Origin: Phycisphaeraceae bacterium
Lineage (GTDB): Bacteria > Planctomycetota > Phycisphaerae > Phycisphaerales > UBA1924
Assembly (NCBI GenBank): GCA_019636555.1
Contig: JAHBXH010000001.1
Location: 1,488,001-1,552,000 of the forward strand
Length of the DNA: 64,000 bases
Reading direction: 5' to 3'
Part shown: piece by piece, positions 1 to 6,664 of the stretch
How positions within the stretch are numbered: the stretch's first letter is position 1
Layout: each line of letters opens with the position of its first letter
Translations under genes and position numbers: made by a program
Notes under the pieces: model-generated
Database searches by the model: none
What the model saw: only the letters and a program-made list of their open reading frames with translations
Told to the model about the DNA's origin: nothing

Positions 1-152
1 CCAAGCAGTCGGCCGTTGCCGAGCTGTACACCGACGCGACCAATCTCGCGACGATGGTCGCCGGGAAGATCCTCAAGCGCGAGATCAATACCCAGGATCA
101 GCAGCGGCTGGTGGAAGAGTCGCTCGGTCAGTTGCAGGGACTGCGGAACTAA
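1..152 (+). CDS. atpF: ATP synthase F0 subunit b, C-terminal end (partial)
   Basis: This is the last 49 codons of an open frame entering from the left edge (first full codon at 3, TAA at 150-152). The sequence is charged and helical, with ELYTDATNLATMVAGKIL followed by a Q/E-rich tail, which fits the C-terminal coiled coil of the b subunit that forms the peripheral stalk and meets the delta subunit. The next gene, atpH, begins 86 bases downstream, the normal b-delta order of an F-type ATPase operon. The identification rests on this order and on the helical LA..VAGKIL segment; the N-terminal membrane anchor lies outside the window. Fairly sure, given the neighbour. Confidence 0.8.
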   Translation, partial: KQSAVAELYTDATNLATMVAGKILKREINTQDQQRLVEESLGQLQGLRN

Positions 153-237
153 GCGAAGGCACTGTGCACTGGGAACGGGGAAATCGGGCGAAGAACGACA
201 CGCAAGAACAAAGCACCTCAATCGCGAAGATCAACAC

Positions 238-846
238 ATGCCACTTTCTCAAGCCAAGCCCGATGCACTCGCCAACACCTACGCCAAGAGCCTCTATGCC
301 GAGGCGTTTGCCGCGGGAGGCCGCGAGCGCGTGGAGGCGCTGCAGGGTCAGCTCGAAGACCTGCTCGAGATGACGCGCAACGACAAGACATTTAACGAGT
401 TTCTCGCGTCTCGCGTAATCCCGACGGCCGAACGCGAAGAGGCGCTGAAGAAGATTCTGGGCGGGCGGATCGACGAGTTGCTTCTGCGTTTCCTGCTCGT
501 TGTGAATCGCAAGGACCGGCTCGGGCACATCGTTCCGATTGCCGCGGCATACGACCAGGTCGTGCAGCAGCAGTTCGGACGCGTCGAGGTCGATGTGATC
601 ACAGCGACGCCGATTGATCAGGGGCAGCTCGGGGGCGTGAAGTCGCGGCTCGGCTCGGCGCTCGGCAAGGAAGTCGTTGTGCACGCGTACACCGAGCCGG
701 CGATGATCGGCGGCGTGAAGTTCCGCATCGGCGATCAGTTGATCGACGCGAGCGTGCAGACGAGCCTGCGGAAGATCCGCGACCAGCTCAACACGCACGG
801 CGACGCGGCGGTTCGCGGAAAGATCGATCGGATCATCGAGGGGTGA
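238..846 (+). CDS. atpH: ATP synthase F1 subunit delta (OSCP)
   Basis: The product is 202 aa, slightly longer than the usual roughly 180 aa. It joins F1 to the peripheral stalk of the ATP synthase on the cytoplasmic side. The N-terminal helical domain (ANTYAKSLYAEAF, residues 12-24) and the C-terminal signature GGVKFRIGDQLIDASV (about residues 158-173) are those of the delta/OSCP family. I chose the ATG at 238 because the family alignment begins at MPLSQAKPDALA; the open frame continues upstream but overlaps atpF in another frame. In most bacteria atpA, atpG, atpD and atpC follow. Here the next sequence is an inverted-repeat GxxExxY element and opposite-strand genes, so the operon is interrupted or naturally split after atpH. 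Confidence 0.95.
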   Translation: MPLSQAKPDALANTYAKSLYAEAFAAGGRERVEALQGQLEDLLEMTRNDKTFNEFLASRVIPTAEREEALKKILGGRIDELLLRFLLVVNRKDRLGHIVPIAAAYDQVVQQQFGRVEVDVITATPIDQGQLGGVKSRLGSALGKEVVVHAYTEPAMIGGVKFRIGDQLIDASVQTSLRKIRDQLNTHGDAAVRGKIDRIIEG

Positions 847-871
847 TGCCGGATCGGGGCTTCCGGTGTTG

Positions 872-912
872 CACCACAAAGAACACTGAGGACACAAAGA
901 GCACAGAGAGAA
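872..912 (+). repeat. Left inverted repeat of element 1 (four 9-bp units)
   Basis: The repeat is built from consecutive nonamers of the type CACAAAGAA, CACTGAGGA, CACAAAGAG, CACAGAGAG. Read on the plus strand it begins CACCACAAAG at 872. Its inverted partner lies at 1373-1414, and about 36 of the first 40 positions agree by eye. Confidence 0.8.
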
Positions 913-931
913 GCGGGAGTTGAAAGAAGAG

Positions 932-1360
932 TCAAAGGACTCTTCGGGTAATGCCGTCTTTCAGCAGATTGGTGTTGAAGTTGATGAGCAGGCCGATGGG
1001 GATCTCGGCCAGCTTCATGTACGTGAGCAGTTGTGATTCGTGGACGGGGAGCACCTTCTCAACAGATTTCAGCTCTACCACGATTTGGCCTCCCACGAGC
1101 AAATCGAGCCGCAAACCTGTGTCGAGAATCGTGTCGCGGTAGGAAATCGGAACCTGCACTTCGGATTCAAACGAGACGCCGCGGGCCTGAAGCTCGAGCA
1201 TCAGGCACTGCTGGTAGATGGACTCGAGCAGACCCGGACCGAGTTGACGATGAACGGCAATGGCGGCGCCGATGATCGAGTGTGTCAGCGGATCAGCGTG
1301 TGCGAAGCGATCCTGAACCCATGATTTGTCCTTGGTCGCTTCCCTATCCATCATTCTCAT
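932..1360 (-). CDS. GxxExxY protein (PD-(D/E)XK nuclease-like), copy 1
   Basis: The protein is 142 aa. The family signature GLLESIY is at residues 43-49. A PD-(D/E)XK-like core follows: Asp86 in RLDLLV, then Glu96 and Lys98 in VVELKSVEK, then the conserved QLLTYMKL helix and the GLLINFN strand. These proteins are grouped with the PD-(D/E)XK nuclease superfamily; no activity or partner is well established, as far as I know. Four in-frame ATG codons (1366, 1360, 1354, 1351) make the start uncertain; I chose 1360 because AGGA lies six bases upstream. The gene is enclosed by inverted repeats and is a diverged paralogue of the gene at 2078-2491. Confidence 0.85.
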   Translation of the reverse strand: MRMMDREATKDKSWVQDRFAHADPLTHSIIGAAIAVHRQLGPGLLESIYQQCLMLELQARGVSFESEVQVPISYRDTILDTGLRLDLLVGGQIVVELKSVEKVLPVHESQLLTYMKLAEIPIGLLINFNTNLLKDGITRRVL

Positions 1361-1372
1361 CCTCATTCCTGG

Positions 1373-1414
1373 TCTCTCTCTGTGACCTTTGTGTCCTCGG
1401 TGTCCTTTGTGGTG
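1373..1414 (-). repeat. Right inverted repeat of element 1
   Basis: On the minus strand this reads CACCACAAAG followed by further 9-bp CAC..AG units, ending in GAGAGAGACC just upstream of the GxxExxY start cluster. It is the inverted partner of 872-912 and supplies the purine-rich leader of the gene. The outer end is 21 bases from the peroxiredoxin stop codon. Confidence 0.8.
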
Positions 1415-1434
1415 AATGACCCAGGTGCCGATGG

Positions 1435-2028
1435 TCACAATGTACCGGATGATCGCAGCCAGGCGAGCACCTCCGCCGCGTTCTGATCGGGCGGGAAGAC
1501 CGGATACCAGACTTTGCGGATGATGCCGCCGTCGCAGTACCAACTCATTCTCTTGATGAGTGTGCGAGGGCCGCCCGGAGGCAGGCCATCGACGATCGGG
1601 GGCATCTCCATCGTGGGCAGATTCATCGCGCGCGTGAGCACGAGGTCGGAGTCGCTGAGAAGCTCAAAGCCCAGGTGCGTGCGCTCCGCGAACTCGTGCT
1701 GGTATTCCGGCGTCTGCGTGCTGACGCCGAAGATGGAAACACCGAGCGCGGCGAACTCCGAAGCGAGATCGCGATAGGCGCAGGAGTGAGGCGTGCAGCC
1801 CCGCGCGCCGGGGACGAGATCCCAGCCATCCGGCGGCGGTCGACCCGGAACGCCGGAGCGTGGATAGAAGAAAAGAACCATTTTTCCGGTGATTTCAGAG
1901 AGATTGCGCGATGTGCCGCGAGATGTGATCAGCGAGATCTGTGGCAAGCGTAATCCGGTCAGGTGAGCGGCGGCGCCATCGTCTTGCGGAACGGGAAGGT
2001 CGCGCGGTAGTTGCGTCGGGTCGTGCAT
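1435..2028 (-). CDS. Peroxiredoxin / redoxin-domain protein (AhpC-TSA type)
   Basis: The protein is 197 aa with a thioredoxin fold, likely a cytoplasmic thiol peroxidase. The strand-loop VLFFYPRSG leads into a proline-rich loop and GARGCTPHSCAYRDL. The Cys of GCT is the expected peroxidatic Cys and the Cys of HSC five residues later a possible resolving Cys, the Bcp-like spacing. FGVSTQTPEYQHEFAERTHL and FELLSDSDL complete the redoxin signature. ATG at 2028 (MHDPTQ) is chosen; a TTG at 2040 is four codons upstream. The gene is isolated between two inverted-repeat GxxExxY elements and could have travelled with them, although nothing else supports that. No signal peptide. Confidence 0.88.
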   Translation of the reverse strand: MHDPTQLPRDLPVPQDDGAAAHLTGLRLPQISLITSRGTSRNLSEITGKMVLFFYPRSGVPGRPPPDGWDLVPGARGCTPHSCAYRDLASEFAALGVSIFGVSTQTPEYQHEFAERTHLGFELLSDSDLVLTRAMNLPTMEMPPIVDGLPPGGPRTLIKRMSWYCDGGIIRKVWYPVFPPDQNAAEVLAWLRSSGTL

Positions 2029-2052
2029 GAAATGAAGCAAAGGCAGAAAGGC

Positions 2053-2090
2053 ATTTTCACCACAGAGAACACAGAGATCACGGAGAGGAA
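2053..2090 (+). repeat. Left inverted repeat of element 2
   Basis: Three 9-bp units of the form CACAGAGAA, CACAGAGAT, CACGGAGAG follow ATTTTCAC. The repeat overlaps the last codons of the GxxExxY gene, whose stop is at 2078-2080, so part of the coding sequence lies inside the repeat. Confidence 0.85.
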
Positions 2091-2491
2091 ATGTTGTTGA
2101 TTCGGCGGTTAAGCCCGTTGATCAATTGCGTGACGTTGAAGTTGATCAGCAATCCAACGGGCAGATTGGCCAGCCGGAGATAGGTCAGCAATTGGGCCTC
2201 GTGAATTGGCATTTTTTTCTCGACCGATTTGAGCTCGACTACGACAAGTTCCTCGACGATCAAGTCGATGCGGTAGCCGCACTCAATGAGATGTCCTTTG
2301 TATCGAACCGGAATTTCAACTTGGCGTCGGACGGAAACTCCGAGAGGCATGAGTTCGTGCACGAGGCAAGACTCGTAGGCACTTTCCAACAGGCCGGGCC
2401 CGAGAGTGCGGTGTACTTCGATCGCCGCACCAATGACTTTGTCGGTGATCTTGTCGCAGCGTGACATCAGAACCGGATCTGGCCGTTCCAT
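2078..2491 (-). CDS. GxxExxY protein (PD-(D/E)XK nuclease-like), copy 2
   Basis: The protein is 137 aa and homologous along its length to the protein at 932-1360, but clearly diverged. GLLESAY at residues 33-39 is the family signature. Asp76 (YRIDLIV), Glu86 and Lys88 (VVELKSVEK) form the PD-(D/E)XK-like core, followed by QLLTYLRL and GLLINFN. ATG at 2491 is chosen; GGAG of the right inverted repeat lies 11 bases upstream and may act as the ribosome site. A second Met nine codons in (2467) is possible. The C-terminal residues (NISSP) are encoded by the left inverted repeat. No function is established for the family. Confidence 0.85.
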   Translation of the reverse strand: MERPDPVLMSRCDKITDKVIGAAIEVHRTLGPGLLESAYESCLVHELMPLGVSVRRQVEIPVRYKGHLIECGYRIDLIVEELVVVELKSVEKKMPIHEAQLLTYLRLANLPVGLLINFNVTQLINGLNRRINNISSP

Positions 2492-2499
2492 CCCCAATT

Positions 2500-2537
2500 C
2501 TTCTCCGTGATCTCTGTGATCTCTGTGGTGAAATGTC
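2500..2537 (-). repeat. Right inverted repeat of element 2
   Basis: On the minus strand it reads ATTTCACCACAGAGA, then CACAGAGAT and CACGGAGAA units, then the GxxExxY start. It is the inverted partner of 2053-2090 and ends four bases from the stop codon of the aldehyde dehydrogenase gene. Confidence 0.85.
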
Positions 2538-2540
2538 TCT

Positions 2541-4160
2541 TCAGACTTCCACGTACGCCTTCAATCCTTGCACGCCGCCCTCGCGGCCGAAGCCGGACTC
2601 CTTGAATCCGCCGAAGGGGCTGGCCGGGTCGAACTTGTTGTACGTGTTGCACCAGACCACGCCGCTCTTGATCTGCTTGGCGATCGAGAGCATTTTGCTC
2701 CCCTTCTCTGTCCAGATTCCTGCCGCAAGTCCGTACGGCGTGTTGTTCGCGCGGCTCACCGCTTCCTCCGGCGTGCGGAACGAAAGCACGCTCAGCACCG
2801 GGCCGAAAATCTCCTCGCGCGCGATCGTGTGGCTCGGTTGCACGCCCGTGAAGAAACACGGGCGGCACCAGAAGCCCTTGGAAGGCAGCCCTTCCTGCCA
2901 GCTTTCAATTTGGCCCTTTGGCCCTTTGGAACTTTGGCCATTTGGCACGCGGAGTTCCGCCCCTTCGGTCTGGCCGAGCTTGAGATAGTGCTCGATGCGT
3001 GAGAGCTGTTCCTTGCTGTTGACGGCGCCGACGTCGGTGTTCTTGTCCATCGGGTCGCCCGTGCGGAGCGAAGCGAGGCGGATCTCGAGTTTCTTGACGA
3101 CCGTGTCGAGGATCGACTCCTGCACGAACAGCCGCGAGCCGGCGCAGCAGACTTCGCCTTGATTGAAGTAGATTCCGCTGATGATGCCTTCGACCGCCTG
3201 ATCGATCGCGGCATCCTCGAAGATGATGTGGGGCGACTTGCCGCCGAGTTCGAGCGTGAGGCGCTTGAACTTGCCGTCGGGACGCGGATTGGCGACCGAT
3301 TTGGCGATGATCTTGCCGACCTCGGTGCTGCCAGTGAACGCGATCTTGTCGACATCCGGGTGCTCGACGATCGACCGGCCGGTCAATCCATCACCCGTGA
3401 CAATGTTGACGACGCCCGGGGGAAGTTCGCACTCTTCGAAGATTTCGGCAAGCACGAGCGCGGTCAGCGGCGTGGTCTCGGCGGGCTTGAGGACGACCGT
3501 GTTGCCGCAGGCGAGTGCGGGCGCGATCTTCCACGCGGCCATCAGCAGCGGGAAGTTCCACGGAATGACCTGGCCGCAGACACCGACGGGGCGAACGCCG
3601 GGAGCGATTTCGGGAAGCCCGCTCTTCTTGCCCAACGACTTCGCGCCGCTGGTTGCGCCCTGGAAGACGAAGCCGAGTTTGTCGGCCCAGCCCGCGTTGT
3701 AAAAAAAGTGTGCCGCGACGAGCGGGATATCGACATCGCGCGATTCCTTGATCGGCTTGCCGCTGTCGAGCGTTTCGATAATGGCGAGTTCGCGCCCGCG
3801 TTCCTGGATTCGCCGCGCGATGCGGAAGATGAACTTGGCGCGTTCGGAAGCGGGGAGGCTGGCCCACTTGGGGAGCGCCGCGCGTGCCGCGGCAACCGCG
3901 CGGTTGACATCCGCGGGTGAGGCCTGCACGACTTCGCTGAGCGTGGCTTCGGTGCTCGGGTTGATGGTCGCGAAGCGCTTCGCGCTCTTTGGCTCGGCGA
4001 ACTTGCCGTCGATGAAGAGGCCGTAGGAAGGCTTGATGGTGACCTTTGCGGTCTCGGGAGCGGGGGAGTAGTCCCAGCCGGGGGCAGTCTTCGCGGAATC
4101 GATCATCGGAGCGGCTTGCGGAGCCTCCTTCGTTGCAACACCGTTGCCGTTGGTAGTCAT
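2541..4160 (-). CDS. NAD(P)-dependent aldehyde dehydrogenase
   Basis: The protein is 539 aa and oxidises an aldehyde to the acid in the cytoplasm. All family landmarks are present in order: PWNFPLL (substrate/cofactor Asn), FTGSTEVG (NAD loop), LELGGKSP (general-base Glu), GEVCCAGSR (catalytic Cys, the first of the CC pair) and EEIFGPVL. Two oddities stand out: an N-terminal extension of about 50 residues rich in Ala/Pro/Lys, and an 18-residue Gly/Ser/Lys insertion (NGQSSKGPKGQ...) before the FTGV strand, encoded by a repeat. ATG at 4160 follows AAGGGAC; an upstream GTG at 4181 overlaps the deoC stop. It lies 17 bases after deoC, so acetaldehyde from DeoC is a plausible substrate. Confidence 0.93.
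   Translation of the reverse strand: MTTNGNGVATKEAPQAAPMIDSAKTAPGWDYSPAPETAKVTIKPSYGLFIDGKFAEPKSAKRFATINPSTEATLSEVVQASPADVNRAVAAARAALPKWASLPASERAKFIFRIARRIQERGRELAIIETLDSGKPIKESRDVDIPLVAAHFFYNAGWADKLGFVFQGATSGAKSLGKKSGLPEIAPGVRPVGVCGQVIPWNFPLLMAAWKIAPALACGNTVVLKPAETTPLTALVLAEIFEECELPPGVVNIVTGDGLTGRSIVEHPDVDKIAFTGSTEVGKIIAKSVANPRPDGKFKRLTLELGGKSPHIIFEDAAIDQAVEGIISGIYFNQGEVCCAGSRLFVQESILDTVVKKLEIRLASLRTGDPMDKNTDVGAVNSKEQLSRIEHYLKLGQTEGAELRVPNGQSSKGPKGQIESWQEGLPSKGFWCRPCFFTGVQPSHTIAREEIFGPVLSVLSFRTPEEAVSRANNTPYGLAAGIWTEKGSKMLSIAKQIKSGVVWCNTYNKFDPASPFGGFKESGFGREGGVQGLKAYVEV
2908..2947. repeat. In-frame TTTGGCC tandem repeat inside the aldehyde dehydrogenase gene
   Basis: About 40 bases of repeated TTTGGCC/CTTTGGCC units lie within the coding region and keep its frame. 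They encode an insertion that I do not recognise from other aldehyde dehydrogenases. Confidence 0.7.
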
Positions 4161-4177
4161 GAAGTCCCTTTCGTGGG

Positions 4178-5332
4178 TCACGCCTCCGTGACGTCGTAGT
4201 TCGCTCGATACTTGCCCGAATGCAGCCAGGAGATCTGGCGCAGGATGTCGTTCGCGAGCGCGGAAGCTCCGAACCGCCAGAGTTCGGGCGTGAGCCAGCC
4301 GCCAGGATGCAATTCGTTCACTCCCGGCAATGCGCCAAGCGTCTCTTTCACCATGACGAGGTAATGCAGCGACTGTTTCGCGGTGCGGATACCACCCGCC
4401 GGCTTCACGCCGACCAGTTTGCCGGTTTCGAGGTACCAGTCACGCACCGCCTCGAGCATCACCAGCGTGACGGGCATCGTCGCGGCAGGAGTCACCTTTC
4501 CAGTGGAAGTCTTGATGAAATCGAAGGAAGCGGGATGGATCGCGAGGGTCCTCTGGGACTCATAAGACCCATTTGAGAGAGTGCCATTCGCGGCCGACGC
4601 TTGGGATTGGTCAGGTGCGGACTTCGCCGCAGCCCCGCCGAATTCGGAGAGCGCCTCGTCCATCGCTCGGATTGCGATGTCGCTGGCGAAACGCACGTTG
4701 TCGAGTGTTTCGAGTTCGCCGGTTTCGAGGATGACCTTCAGCGAAATGGGTCGACCCTTGCCTCCACCGTCGTGGCGAGCGGCTTTCACTCCTTCTTCGA
4801 GGCAGGTGCGTTTGACGGCTCGGATCTCATCGGCGACTTCGTCGTAACGCCCCGCGAGGAAGGCGCCGCGGTTGATCACCATGTCGATCTCGTCAGCGCC
4901 ATCGTGAATCGCGCGCCGCGTGTCATCGAGCCGAACATCGAGCGGATATTGGCCGCTGGGAAACCCGGTGGCGACCGATGCGATCTTTACGCGTCCGAGC
5001 GCGCCCATCGCTTCGAGCGAATCGCGGCAGTGCTTCACGAGGTTCGGGTAGACGCAAACCGCGCCGACGCTGGGCAAGCCTTCAGGCAGATCGCTCTGTC
5101 CCGCACCCGGTTTGACCGCCTTGGCGCAGAGCGCCCGGACTTTTTCGGGCGAGTCCTTGCCCTCGAGCGTGGTCAGATCGAGCATTGAGAGAGCGAGCTT
5201 GAGGCCCGCCATCTTGCTCTTAGTCTTGATCGAGCGCTTGGTGAAACTCGCCGCGCGTTCGGCGGCCATGACGGCGTCAACACGCGGGCTGGGGGCAAAA
5301 TCTCGAACTGCGGTCTTGGTGCCGCTACGCAT
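4178..5332 (-). CDS. deoC: Deoxyribose-phosphate aldolase, enlarged
   Basis: The enzyme splits 2-deoxyribose 5-phosphate into acetaldehyde and glyceraldehyde 3-phosphate in nucleoside salvage. LDLTTLEGKDSPEKV, the VATGFPSG strand, EIDMVINRGAF, LKVILETGEL, and the Schiff-base loop DFIKTSTGK (Lys of DFIK or the adjacent STGK) followed by GVKPAGGIRT are classical class I DeoC motifs. At 384 aa it is far longer than the usual 220-260 aa. Extra length comes from a roughly 40-residue N-terminus, a KAARHDGGGKGRP loop, and a low-complexity insert (AAAKSAPDQSQASAANGT...) before the Schiff-base strand. ATG at 5332 is chosen; the frame is open upstream. It precedes the aldehyde dehydrogenase in a probable operon. 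Confidence 0.92.
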   Translation of the reverse strand: MRSGTKTAVRDFAPSPRVDAVMAAERAASFTKRSIKTKSKMAGLKLALSMLDLTTLEGKDSPEKVRALCAKAVKPGAGQSDLPEGLPSVGAVCVYPNLVKHCRDSLEAMGALGRVKIASVATGFPSGQYPLDVRLDDTRRAIHDGADEIDMVINRGAFLAGRYDEVADEIRAVKRTCLEEGVKAARHDGGGKGRPISLKVILETGELETLDNVRFASDIAIRAMDEALSEFGGAAAKSAPDQSQASAANGTLSNGSYESQRTLAIHPASFDFIKTSTGKVTPAATMPVTLVMLEAVRDWYLETGKLVGVKPAGGIRTAKQSLHYLVMVKETLGALPGVNELHPGGWLTPELWRFGASALANDILRQISWLHSGKYRANYDVTEA

Positions 5333-5446
5333 GGGGAAGTTTACGCGGGGAGCGGGAGAGAACGCGGAGGTGTGGAGTCGGCGGAGTTTTGCGGAGCAAG
5401 AGGTAGGGACGCACGATTTGAGCCGGCTTGGGAGGCAAAGATCGGC

Positions 5447-6655
5447 ATGCCCCTCGATCACCCATCCTCATCCGGCCGCATCGCCTGGAAACAGTGGGGC
5501 ACCGACCTCGAATCGGAGTCGATCCGTCAGATGCAGAACGCGTGTGCGCTCCCGGTTGCCGCGGCGGCCGCGCTGATGCCCGATGCCCACGTCGGCTACG
5601 GATTGCCCATCGGGGGCGTGCTTGCGACGCGCGGCGCGGTGATTCCGTACGCGGTTGGCGTTGATATCGCGTGCCGCGTGAAATTGAGCGTGGTCGAGCT
5701 GCCCGTGAAAGAACTCGAAACCGAGCACGGGCGCAAGCGGCTGACCAGGGCGATCGAAGATGAAACAAAGTTCGGGGTCGGCGGCGAATTCAAAAAGCGG
5801 CGCGATCACGACGTCATGGATCGTGATTGGACCGTTTCACCGGTGACAACGCGGCTCAATGACAAAGCCGCGGCTCAGCTCGGCACCAGCGGGAGCGGGA
5901 ATCACTTTGTCGAGTTCGGCGTCTTCACACTCAACGCCGAGACAAACGGCCTCGCGCCAGGCACGTATCTCGCGCTCCTCAGCCACTCCGGCTCGCGCGG
6001 CACCGGCGCGGGCGTGTGCGACCACTATTCCAGGCTCGCGATGCAAACACGCACCGATCTGCCGAAGGAGCAATCGCGGCTCGCCTGGCTCGATCTCGAT
6101 TCCCAAGAGGGGCGCGAGTACTGGGACGCGATGAATTTGATGGGTCACTACGCGTCGGCGAATCACGCGCTGATCCACAAGCATGTCGCCAAGCACCTCG
6201 GGGCGAAGGTGCTTGCGGATTTCGAGAACCATCACAATTTCGCCTGGAAAGAAACGCACGATGTCGGGCGCGGGCCCGAAAAGTTGATCGTGCATCGCAA
6301 GGGCGCAACGCCCGCGGCACCGGGTGTGTTCGGATTTATCCCGGGTTCGATGGCGGCGCCCGGATTTCTCGTGCGGGGCAAGGGCGGCGCGGGGTCGCTC
6401 GATTCGTCGAGTCATGGCGCGGGGCGCGTGATGTCGAGGACGAAGGCGCGCCAGTCTTTCGCGTGGGGAAATGTCAAAAAAGAGTTGCGCGAAAAGGGTG
6501 TTGAAGTCATCAGCGCCGGGCTCGACGAAGTCCCGGGCGTTTACAAAGACATCCACGCCGTGATGGCGGCACAATCGGACCTTGTCGAAATCGTCGGGAA
6601 GTTCGACCCGAAACTGGTGAAGATGGCGCCGGAAGGCGAGAAAGCGGAAGACTGA
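5447..6655 (+). CDS. rtcB: RtcB-family RNA ligase
   Basis: The protein is 402 aa. It is a GTP- and Mn-dependent ligase of RNA 2',3'-cyclic phosphate or 3'-phosphate to 5'-OH ends, used in RNA repair. Metal and nucleotide sites are visible: DAHVGYGLPIGG, GVDIACR (metal-binding Asp and Cys, although the usual GCGM is ACRV), SGSGNHFVEF, LSHSGSRGTG, HNFAWKE, HRKGATPA and SSHGAGRVMSR, in which the His is the expected guanylylated residue. ATG at 5447 has GGAGG eleven bases upstream. It is transcribed away from deoC across a 114-bp shared promoter region. No archease or RtcA gene is next to it. Confidence 0.93.
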   Translation: MPLDHPSSSGRIAWKQWGTDLESESIRQMQNACALPVAAAAALMPDAHVGYGLPIGGVLATRGAVIPYAVGVDIACRVKLSVVELPVKELETEHGRKRLTRAIEDETKFGVGGEFKKRRDHDVMDRDWTVSPVTTRLNDKAAAQLGTSGSGNHFVEFGVFTLNAETNGLAPGTYLALLSHSGSRGTGAGVCDHYSRLAMQTRTDLPKEQSRLAWLDLDSQEGREYWDAMNLMGHYASANHALIHKHVAKHLGAKVLADFENHHNFAWKETHDVGRGPEKLIVHRKGATPAAPGVFGFIPGSMAAPGFLVRGKGGAGSLDSSSHGAGRVMSRTKARQSFAWGNVKKELREKGVEVISAGLDEVPGVYKDIHAVMAAQSDLVEIVGKFDPKLVKMAPEGEKAED

Positions 6656-6664
6656 GTCGCGTTC

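Larger units (their letters stand above)
872..1414. mobile_element. Candidate inverted-repeat element 1 carrying a GxxExxY gene
   Basis: A single GxxExxY gene on the minus strand lies between two imperfect inverted repeats (872-912 and 1373-1414), both starting CACCACAAAG at the outer end. The unit is about 540 bp and sits tightly between the 3' end of atpH and the 3' end of a peroxiredoxin gene (stop at 1435). A second unit of the same design lies at 2053-2537. I see no transposase and no clear target-site duplication. Calling it mobile is an inference from the structure and the duplication. Confidence 0.45.
2053..2537. mobile_element. Candidate inverted-repeat element 2 carrying a GxxExxY gene
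   Basis: A GxxExxY gene on the minus strand is framed by inverted repeats at 2053-2090 and 2500-2537. The outer ends match over roughly 35 bases (ATTT(T)CACCACAGAGA...). The unit is about 485 bp and fills the space between the peroxiredoxin start (2028) and the aldehyde dehydrogenase stop (2541). Its repeats are closer to each other than to those of element 1, which suggests that each pair evolves together. Mobility is inferred, not shown. Confidence 0.45.

Noticed and set aside
872..2537. CRISPR-like array suggested by the repeated CACAGAG units
   Set aside because: Units are 9 bp, contiguous and without spacers, and they occur as inverted pairs around genes; no cas genes.
2541..5332. Bacterial microcompartment locus (deoC plus aldehyde dehydrogenase)
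   Set aside because: Planctomycete microcompartments carry an aldolase and an aldehyde dehydrogenase, but here no shell protein genes are present and the dehydrogenase is of the non-acylating NAD type.
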